NCBI RefSeq assembly: GCF_900101875.1
Contig: NZ_FNAI01000003.1
Span: 1-64,000, forward strand
Direction: 5' to 3'
Source of the DNA: Mucilaginibacter pineti
GTDB taxonomy: Bacteria; Bacteroidota; Bacteroidia; Sphingobacteriales; Sphingobacteriaceae
DNA length: 64,000 bases
This document shows positions 58,182 to 64,000 of the stretch, in pieces; the stretch's first letter is position 1; each line of letters begins with the position of its first letter. A program made the translations under genes and the position numbers. The notes under the pieces were generated by a model, which worked only from the letters and a program-made list of their open reading frames with translations, ran no database searches and had not been told where the DNA came from.

Positions 58182-59327
58182 ATGAAATATGCCATTGCCT
58201 TTTCCCTTTTAATGTGTTTCTTAACATCGGTATTTGCCCAGCAACCCGCTGCCGCAAATGATGCCTTACTGCTTGATTATTACCAGAACCAACGCTTTGC
58301 CGAGGCTGCCGATTATCTCAAAAAAATATACCCCGAGCCGGTAACCGATATAAAGGTACTGGGAAAACTGGCCTATACATCTCAAATGGGGGGCAGGCTG
58401 CCCGATGCAGAAGCCTATTACCAGCGCATTTACGCTACTGACACGGCCAATACCAGCGTGCTGTTTAGCTTGGGGAGTATAAACATGCGCCGCGGCAACA
58501 ACAATAAAGCCGAGGCTTATTACAAATTGCTAAGTCAAAAAGATACCACCAACTTTATGGTATATAAGCAATTGAGCAAAATTTACCTGGATAAAAGCGA
58601 GCTTAATTTAGTGATCATCTATTTGCAAAAAGCCAACAAAATTAACCCGGCAGAAGCAGAGGTCGCGTCGGATCTGAGTGATTTATACGTGAACTTAAAG
58701 CAATACGCGCCTGCCGAAAAGGTATTGGATTCGGCCATTGCACATGATCCGGAGAATGTGGTGTTGCTGCAAAGTCAGCTAAAATTGGTATCGTCGCAAA
58801 ACAAATATGAGCAATCAAGAGATATCTGTCTGAAAATGATTGACCTGGGTAGTAAAAATGGTTTCATCCTTACCAAATTGGGCGCGGCTTATTATAACCT
58901 TAAAAATTACACCTGCAGTGTAGAAACCTTTGCCGATATCCCCGAATTGGAACAATCCGAAACGAGCTTTTATATAGCAGCCCTGGCCTATAAAGCGTTA
59001 AAAGACCAGCCAAAGGCTATTGAGTTTTTAGGTAAGGCCATTGAAGCGGGCATCTCGCCCAACATCAGCGATTATTATGCCGAGATGGCCGATAGCTACG
59101 AGGTGCGCAAAAAGTATAAAAACGCGGTTTTGGCCTACGAAAAAGGATTGCAGTTTTCGCCCAAGCCTATCATCTATTACCTGCTGGGCACCATTTATGA
59201 TTCGGACCTGAAAAATAAGAAGCTGGCCGTAAAGTATTATAAACTATTTATGACCAGTAAACCACCCGTTAAGCAACAAAAGTATGTAGTATATGCACAA
59301 GCGAGGGTTAATGAATTGAAACGTTAA
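58182..59327 (+). CDS. Secreted TPR-repeat protein
   Basis: 381 residues from ATG 58182 (MKYAIAFSLLMCFLTSVFAQ, signal peptide); a TTG at 58146 gives a longer but signal-less start. About eight tetratricopeptide repeats fill the rest, for example YYQRIYATDTANTSVLFSLG, MRRGNNNKAEAYYKLL, KQYAPAEKVLDSAIAHDPEN and YKNAVLAYEKGLQFSPKP. A periplasmic scaffold for protein contacts; partners unknown. The last 4 bases overlap the convergent riboflavin synthase gene. Confidence 0.92.
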   Translation: MKYAIAFSLLMCFLTSVFAQQPAAANDALLLDYYQNQRFAEAADYLKKIYPEPVTDIKVLGKLAYTSQMGGRLPDAEAYYQRIYATDTANTSVLFSLGSINMRRGNNNKAEAYYKLLSQKDTTNFMVYKQLSKIYLDKSELNLVIIYLQKANKINPAEAEVASDLSDLYVNLKQYAPAEKVLDSAIAHDPENVVLLQSQLKLVSSQNKYEQSRDICLKMIDLGSKNGFILTKLGAAYYNLKNYTCSVETFADIPELEQSETSFYIAALAYKALKDQPKAIEFLGKAIEAGISPNISDYYAEMADSYEVRKKYKNAVLAYEKGLQFSPKPIIYYLLGTIYDSDLKNKKLAVKYYKLFMTSKPPVKQQKYVVYAQARVNELKR

Positions 59328-59908
59328 CGCTGCATTAACCGGGCTACGTATTTGCCAATAATATCAAACTCCAGGTTAACAACCGAGCCTTCACGAACGT
59401 TATGGAGGTTGGTATGCTCAAACGTATAGGGGATAATAGCCACCGAAAAAGAATGCGCATTTGAGTTAACCACGGTAAGACTGATACCGTTTATGCAGAT
59501 GGAACCTTTTTCTACCGTTACATTGCCAATGGCGGCATCGTATTCAAAGGTGTATTCCCAACTGCCGTCGAGTTCTTTAAAGCCTATACAGGTGGCGGTT
59601 TGGTCAACGTGGCCTTGCACAATGTGGCCATCCAACCGGGCATTCATTTGCATGCAGCGTTCCAGGTTTACAGGTTCGCCAACTTTAAGGTGACTAAGGT
59701 TGGTTTTGTTTAACGTTTCTTCAATGGCGGTAACCACGTGCAAACCATCGGCAAGGGCTATCACCGTTAAGCAAACGCCGTTATGCGCTACCGACTGATC
59801 TATCTTCAATTCGTGCGAGATACCCGATTCAATAGTGATATGCAAATTACCCTGATCTTGCTGCAGATCGGTCACTTTTCCTAAAGTTTCTATAATTCCT
59901 GTAAACAT
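59324..59908 (-). CDS. ribE: Riboflavin synthase, alpha subunit
   Basis: 194 residues, two lumazine-binding domains. N-terminal MFTGIIETLGKV, HNGVCLTVIA, LVGEPVNLER-like KVGEPVNLERCM and GHIVQGHVDQTATC; the second domain has KGSICINGISLTVVN and IIPYTFEHTNL. It dismutates two 6,7-dimethyl-8-ribityllumazine molecules to riboflavin. No FMN riboswitch was recognised upstream and no other rib gene is adjacent. Also called ribC in some organisms. Confidence 0.97.
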   Translation of the reverse strand: MFTGIIETLGKVTDLQQDQGNLHITIESGISHELKIDQSVAHNGVCLTVIALADGLHVVTAIEETLNKTNLSHLKVGEPVNLERCMQMNARLDGHIVQGHVDQTATCIGFKELDGSWEYTFEYDAAIGNVTVEKGSICINGISLTVVNSNAHSFSVAIIPYTFEHTNLHNVREGSVVNLEFDIIGKYVARLMQR

Positions 59909-59995
59909 ACTGTACTACCGGGCCACCTAAAGGGGAAGCCGGGACAGGTCAAATCTAAAAATATTCAAGTTCTGAAATGTCAGTTTAAAATGAAT

Positions 59996-60493
59996 TTATT
60001 TAAAGTTGCTGAACAGATCCAGTCGCTTATTCCTGAGGTCTACACCGCCCTCTAAAACAGATTTGAGGTTGGCGAGGTAAAATATCCAGCCGGCCTGGCA
60101 TTGCACGTATAAGCTTTTTGCCGGATCGCTTTCGTAAGGGATGTTTTCCTGCGTAAGTTCAACCAGCGTTACGCCATATTTATTCTGGATATCTATGGTA
60201 ACAATGCTGCCGCCCGAAAAGGTGAACTTCAGCAGATCGGAGCCGTTGTTTTCCAGCACCTGTCCATATTCATTGGTGTCATCATCGTAGCCATGCCAAT
60301 ACCACAAATAGGTATCTTCCTTACTGATAAACTCATCGGCATTACGCTGGCGACCGGCAATAGCAAAGAAGTCGGCCTTGCGTAAAAACCATTTCTCCAG
60401 CCCTATAGGTGTAGCGAATGATTCATAAATGCTGCGCACATCGGCATTAAAATCTGCAGTAATTTTAAATTTATTCCAGTTATCGGCTGTCAT
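59996..60493 (-). CDS. SRPBCC / START-like domain protein
   Basis: 165 residues from ATG 60493 (MTADNWNKFKITADFNADVR); the frame could extend to 60586 but without similarity. Pattern of the AHSA1/START-like group: IYESFATPIGLEKWFLRKAD, YGQVLENNGSDLLKFTFSGG, VTLVELTQENIP, QCQAGWIFYLANLKSVLEGG. Hydrophobic ligand or Hsp90-related binding is only a family guess. It is 87 bases upstream of ribE on the same strand. Confidence 0.88.
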   Translation of the reverse strand: MTADNWNKFKITADFNADVRSIYESFATPIGLEKWFLRKADFFAIAGRQRNADEFISKEDTYLWYWHGYDDDTNEYGQVLENNGSDLLKFTFSGGSIVTIDIQNKYGVTLVELTQENIPYESDPAKSLYVQCQAGWIFYLANLKSVLEGGVDLRNKRLDLFSNFK

Positions 60494-60574
60494 GGTTATA
60501 ATTTGGCGTTTAGGATGTGTTATAAAAATAACAATTATACCTTGTGCTTTGTTAATCGTTTTTAAATATAAATT

Positions 60575-61033
60575 ATGGGCAAACAAAGCGCCGGGATCCT
60601 GTTATACCGTAAAGTGAACAAAGTGTTGCAGGTTTTCCTCGTGCATCCGGGCGGGCCGTTCTGGAAAAATAAAGACGATGGCGCGTGGTCTGTTCCCAAA
60701 GGAGAATACGAGGATGATGAAGACCCGCTAACGGCTGCGAAACGTGAATTTTATGAAGAAACCGTTCAGTATATTGATGGTGATTTTACCCGTTTATCCC
60801 CTGTTAAGCTAAAAAGCGGTAAAACTATTCAAGCCTGGGCAGTTGAGGGAGATATAGATCACGAAAACATAAAAAGCAACCTGTTTGAAATGGAATGGCC
60901 CCCAAAATCCGGAAAAAAACAATCATTTGCCGAAGTGGATAGGGGCGGCTGGTTTACAGTTGATGAAGCCAAAATTAAATTGAACGTAGCGCAGGTAGGG
61001 TTTGTAGAGGAATTGGTGGAATCCTTAAAATAA
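60575..61033 (+). CDS. NUDIX hydrolase
   Basis: 152 residues; ATG start with KQSAGILLYRK. The NUDIX box GX5EX7REUXEEXGU is met by GEYEDDEDPLTAAKREFYEE plus TVQYI (box Gly replaced by Gln near the end). PGGPFWKNKDDGAWSVPKGE is typical of the NTP-pyrophosphohydrolase DR1025/YmfB-like group. It hydrolyses a nucleoside diphosphate derivative with Mg2+; exact substrate unknown. Confidence 0.93.
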   Translation: MGKQSAGILLYRKVNKVLQVFLVHPGGPFWKNKDDGAWSVPKGEYEDDEDPLTAAKREFYEETVQYIDGDFTRLSPVKLKSGKTIQAWAVEGDIDHENIKSNLFEMEWPPKSGKKQSFAEVDRGGWFTVDEAKIKLNVAQVGFVEELVESLK

Positions 61034-61037
61034 CACT

Positions 61038-61115
61038 TGTCATGCTGAACGTAGTGAAGCATCTACTCTGCGATTGCAAAGTTCACTAACAGATTCTCCG
61101 TACCTCAGAATGACA
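61038..61115. repeat. Dispersed palindromic repeat, family A copy 5
   Basis: TGTCATGCTGAACGTAGTGA at the left and TCCGTACCTCAGAATGACA at the right; more diverged arms. It starts 4 bases after the NUDIX stop. Confidence 0.78.
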
Positions 61116-61190
61116 AAGCGCCCCGTCAAACTATTCACACCTTTTACCGTTCTGTTTTTACCTTTCACCTCATTTATATAACTTAGTAAA

Positions 61191-62165
61191 ATGAAGTTTT
61201 TCAAATACATCCCCATAGCTTTTATACTTGTTTTAGCGGTATCATGTAAACCCAAAACAAAAGCGGTAAATATACCCGTTGTGGGTTTTGTTGATGCTTT
61301 TGAAGATGCAACCATTGGCCAGGCCCGTACCGGCTTTACCGATGCGCTAAAAAAGAATGGCTTTAGTGAAGAAAAGAAAACAGTGCAGATTGAGTATAGT
61401 AACGCGCAGGGCGATATTCCAACGCTTACACAGATCGTGAATCATTTTGTATCAGAAAATGTTGACCTGCTGGCTACCTGTACCACATTATCAACCGTAA
61501 CCGCTCTTCAAAAAACTAAAACCATCCCGGTATTTGCTATGGTATCGCCAACGGCCGAACGTATGAAGGTGCTTGATGCCAGCGGTAAAGGCCCCGCCAA
61601 TTTGTTTGGCGTAGCCGAGGAACTGAATTATATTGATACCTCGTTCAGTATTATTCCAAAACTGCTGAAACCAAAGGGAGCTAAACTGGTGATCGGGATG
61701 ATCTACAACCAATCTGAACCGCAATCTGCCGATGCGCTTGCCCGCATCAAAGCCCTGGCCCAAAAACAAAATGTAACTATTGTTGCCCTGCCGGTAAATA
61801 CTTCTGCCGATGCGCAGCTGGTTACCCAATCGCTGCTCAACAAAAATATCGACGCATTTTTTGCCAATCCGGATAATACCGTATTTGCCTCGTTTGAAAC
61901 CATATTGAAAAACTGTAACCAAAAGAATGTGCCCATTTTTACCAGCGAAGCCGGTTTGGTGCAGCGTGGCGCGGTTGCTGCTTTTGGCGCCGATATTTAC
62001 CAATGGGGTTACCAGGCCGGGTTGCAGGCAGCCCAATACCTTAAAACACATAAAACTGATGGCCTTAAATCAGAAATGGTGAAGGTCAGGAAAAGGGTGT
62101 ACAATGCTGCTGCTGCTAAAAAATACAATATTACTATCCCATCAAATTTCGAGGCTGTAAAATAG
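61191..62165 (+). CDS. ABC transporter substrate-binding lipoprotein (TrpX-like)
   Basis: 324 residues: lipoprotein signal ending FILVLAVSCKPKT, then the ABC_sub_bind (DUF534) two-lobe fold: VGFVDAFEDATIGQARTGFT, LLATCTTLSTVTALQKTKTI, LVIGMIYNQSEPQSADALAR, VPIFTSEAGLVQRGAVAAFG and YQWGYQAGLQAAQYL. It captures a ligand (an amino acid such as tryptophan or tyrosine in characterised relatives) for the permease and ATPase that follow with spacings of 1 base and a 4-base overlap. Confidence 0.94.
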   Translation: MKFFKYIPIAFILVLAVSCKPKTKAVNIPVVGFVDAFEDATIGQARTGFTDALKKNGFSEEKKTVQIEYSNAQGDIPTLTQIVNHFVSENVDLLATCTTLSTVTALQKTKTIPVFAMVSPTAERMKVLDASGKGPANLFGVAEELNYIDTSFSIIPKLLKPKGAKLVIGMIYNQSEPQSADALARIKALAQKQNVTIVALPVNTSADAQLVTQSLLNKNIDAFFANPDNTVFASFETILKNCNQKNVPIFTSEAGLVQRGAVAAFGADIYQWGYQAGLQAAQYLKTHKTDGLKSEMVKVRKRVYNAAAAKKYNITIPSNFEAVK

Positions 62166-62166
62166 C

Positions 62167-63036
62167 ATGGATTTTTACCTTACCGCTTTATTGCAGGGAT
62201 TGTGTTTTTCGGCGCTTGCGTTAGGGATCTACATCTCCATGAAGATTTTTAATATCCCCGACATTACCACTAACGGAAGTTATACGCTGGGCGGTGCAAT
62301 CACGGGGATTATGCTTACAAATCATCAATCTACGTACCTTATTTTACCAATTGTAATTTTCGCCGGCGGAATTGCTGGCGCATTAACCGGACTTATTACA
62401 ACTAAATTAAAGGTCAACGCGCTGTTAGCAGGTATATTAGTTATGACAGGGCTTCACTCTGTTAATTTAATTATAATGGGGCGTTCTAATTTACCATTGA
62501 TAAGCACGTCCTCGTTGTTTTCTATATTGAACATTGCTGCCGATCCAAATCATAATACATTTTGGATATTATCTGTTTTTGTGGCAATCATTACATTGAT
62601 GATAGGTTATTTACTGAAAACTGATTTTGGAATAGCCATGCGCGCTACAGGAAATAGTGAATCAATGGTTCGTGCTTTAGGTGTCGATACCGATAGAATG
62701 AAAATTGTGGGGCTCGCTTTGGCCAATGCGCTTACCGCTTTGAGTGGCTATATGATCGTACAGTTTCAGGCATTTGCTGATATAAACATGGGACAGGCAA
62801 TTGTAATAATAGGTTTAGGCTCGGTAATAATAGCAGAATCGTTCATAAACTGGTTTAATATAACTAACGTTTGGATAATTTTAATTTTGGTGTTGATAGG
62901 AGCCATTATATTTCAATTGGTATTAGCATTGACATTAGCAATTGGAGTTGATCCTAATTTGTTAAGTTTAACTACGTCTACTTTTGTATTGCTGATAGTT
63001 AGTTTACCCCGTTTATCCTTTGGCAAAGCATCATGA
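62167..63036 (+). CDS. ABC transporter permease (branched-chain-type)
   Basis: 289 residues with eight or nine helices of the BPD_transp_2 class. Marks: ALALGIYISMKIFNIPDITT at the start, LKVNALLAGILVMTGLHSVN and GIAMRATGNSESMVRALGVD, the coupling helix facing the ATPase. One base after the binding protein gene. Forms the membrane channel of the importer. Confidence 0.95.
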   Translation: MDFYLTALLQGLCFSALALGIYISMKIFNIPDITTNGSYTLGGAITGIMLTNHQSTYLILPIVIFAGGIAGALTGLITTKLKVNALLAGILVMTGLHSVNLIIMGRSNLPLISTSSLFSILNIAADPNHNTFWILSVFVAIITLMIGYLLKTDFGIAMRATGNSESMVRALGVDTDRMKIVGLALANALTALSGYMIVQFQAFADINMGQAIVIIGLGSVIIAESFINWFNITNVWIILILVLIGAIIFQLVLALTLAIGVDPNLLSLTTSTFVLLIVSLPRLSFGKAS

Positions 63037-63782
63037 TAGCTATCAACAACGTTCATAAGGCATTTAATAAAGGGAAGGCCAACCAGGTTAATGCTGTTAA
63101 CGGCATTCGGCTTAACATTCAAAGTAATGAGTTCCTGGTGATAGTAGGCTCCAACGGCTCAGGGAAAACAACACTGCTCAATTTAGTTGCAGGAACTGTC
63201 TTTCCGGATAACGGCTCTATCAATATCGACGGGAATGATGTTACCAAAACGCCCGACTATCGGCGCAGCCAATGGATAGCCCGGGTGTTCCAGAACCCTA
63301 TGAGCGGCACTGCATCTGATCTGAGTATACTTGATAATTTCAGACTGGCTGCCATCCGCACCAAGGCAAAGGGCTTATCAATCGGGGTAAATGATGCTTT
63401 TAAGCAACAGGTTAAGGAGAAAATCGCTACCCTGGGTATGGGGCTGGAGAATAAGATAGAACAGCCTATGGGCACACTATCGGGCGGACAAAGACAGGCT
63501 TTAACGCTATTGATGAGTGTGATGGATAGCTGCAAAGTACTGCTGTTAGATGAACCCACGGCGGCGCTCGACCCACGATCGGCAGATGTGGTGATGCGGA
63601 CGGCCGATAAACTCATTACCGATTTTAAACTGACTGCAATACTAATCACCCACAACTTAAAAGATGCCTACAATTACGGAAACCGCATTATACAAATGGG
63701 AGAGGGTGCCATATTGAGGGATTTAAGCGGCGAACAGAAATCGGCTTTAAAGCAAAATGATCTTTTCGATTGGTTTGGATAA
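63033..63782 (+). CDS. ABC transporter ATP-binding protein
   Basis: 249 residues: Walker A GSNGSGKTTLLN, signature LSGGQRQALTLL, Walker B VLLLDEPTAALDP, switch His LITHNLKDAY. The start overlaps the permease stop (ATGA). It powers the three-part importer. The final part (SGEQKSALKQNDLFDWFG) is typical of the TrpZ-like ATPases. Confidence 0.96.
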   Translation: MIAINNVHKAFNKGKANQVNAVNGIRLNIQSNEFLVIVGSNGSGKTTLLNLVAGTVFPDNGSINIDGNDVTKTPDYRRSQWIARVFQNPMSGTASDLSILDNFRLAAIRTKAKGLSIGVNDAFKQQVKEKIATLGMGLENKIEQPMGTLSGGQRQALTLLMSVMDSCKVLLLDEPTAALDPRSADVVMRTADKLITDFKLTAILITHNLKDAYNYGNRIIQMGEGAILRDLSGEQKSALKQNDLFDWFG

Positions 63783-63815
63783 AATTGGCAAAGTAATTGT
63801 ATAGGTAGCCGTACC

Positions 63816-64000
63816 ATGAAAAACAATAATTTTGCAACCATATCAGACGCTTACCAGTTAGTGAGCGGCGCCAAAATAAAAGGAAAAACCCAGGACGAGA
63901 TCTTTGAGCTGGGTACTTACGATGCGCTTAAAAGAGGCTACACCCTGTACCCTCTTGAACACGGCGTTAAATACGATGATTTTAGCGTAATAGTATCTGA
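63816..64000 (+). CDS. Unidentified protein, N-terminal part (cut by window edge)
   Basis: An open frame of 61 full codons from ATG 63816 to the window end: MKNNNFATISDAYQLVSGAK, then IKGKTQDEIFELGTYDALKR and GYTLYPLEHGVKYDDFSVIV. It has no signal. It lies 33 bases after the ABC ATPase gene and may belong to the same operon. Too short to identify. Confidence 0.6.
   Translation, partial: MKNNNFATISDAYQLVSGAKIKGKTQDEIFELGTYDALKRGYTLYPLEHGVKYDDFSVIVS

Noticed and set aside
59909..59995. Possible FMN riboswitch before riboflavin synthase
   Set aside because: Only 87 bases with no recognisable RFN core motifs; a weak CCGG stem is not enough.
61491..62051. 186-codon reverse frame
   Set aside because: Antisense to the substrate-binding protein gene, which has full family similarity.

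Overview
The window is a stretch of a Bacteroidota chromosome, most likely a Sphingobacteriaceae member close to Mucilaginibacter or Pedobacter. The pointers are: promoters of the TTG-N19-TAnnTTTG type (best at 26369-26398), few Shine-Dalgarno sequences, many SC/CK-type lipoprotein signals, typical Bacteroidota families (DUF1080, NIPSNAP, DUF6252, CarboxypepD_reg-like proteins, MutS starting [10 protein letters not shown]), and a dispersed palindrome with TGTCA/TGACA ends that yields the well known 'MLSLSKH' false ORFs. No tRNA, rRNA, CRISPR array, insertion sequence or phage gene was found. The organism call is inference from gene content.

Layout. 1-6578: a sugar catabolism locus with a TIM-barrel epimerase (cut by the left edge), two MFS permeases, a lipoprotein cytochrome c, two secreted TIM-barrel isomerase-like proteins and a DUF1080 3-keto-glycoside hydrolase. 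This is the composition expected for periplasmic 3-keto-sugar use; the oxidoreductase is presumably upstream. 6722-11126: NIPSNAP protein, a five-PAS cytoplasmic histidine kinase and a single-domain response regulator. 11347-12113: ArsR/SRPBCC operon with a two-copy operator in its promoter. 12232-20552: housekeeping and small proteins (SpoU methylase, galactokinase, aldo/keto reductase) ending in a 907-residue MG2/plug-like surface protein. 20892-26212: exported MsrB/MsrA, CYTH protein, acetyltransferase, M28 peptidase and a secreted TIM-barrel protein. 26369-26813: a small basic protein with a strong promoter and about 220 nt of leader. 26904-33501: XRE membrane regulator, lipoproteins including two collagen-like paralogues, YbjQ, PpnP, a proline-rich secreted protein and a CDF metal transporter. 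33542-36002: small membrane protein and a tight DUF2809/MpaB-like/DUF817 operon. 36139-42331: acetyltransferase, DUF1684, MutS and an M1 aminopeptidase.

42498-47229 is the most interesting stretch: seven same-strand genes with gaps under 60 nt. At its core are an Lgt-related membrane protein overlapped by a radical SAM enzyme of the Tes/MJ0619 type (multiple Cys clusters), followed by two tandem-duplicated small membrane proteins. They are flanked by three proteins with CarboxypepD_reg-like domains, two of which carry a Cys-rich N-terminal domain and an internal signal-like segment. I propose a membrane-lipid or lipid-linked modification cassette. The combination is seen in the sequence; the function is inference.

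47249-64000: Ppx/GppA, an outer-membrane barrel, a NatAB-type ABC exporter, SDR, UMF1-family MFS, an HscA-type Hsp70, lipoproteins and a TPR protein, riboflavin synthase, an SRPBCC protein, a NUDIX hydrolase, and a three-gene ABC importer of the TrpXYZ type followed by a gene cut by the right edge.

Intergenic spaces are rich in perfect hairpins (terminators) and in several unrelated families of palindromic repeats, five copies of one family lying just 3' of genes.
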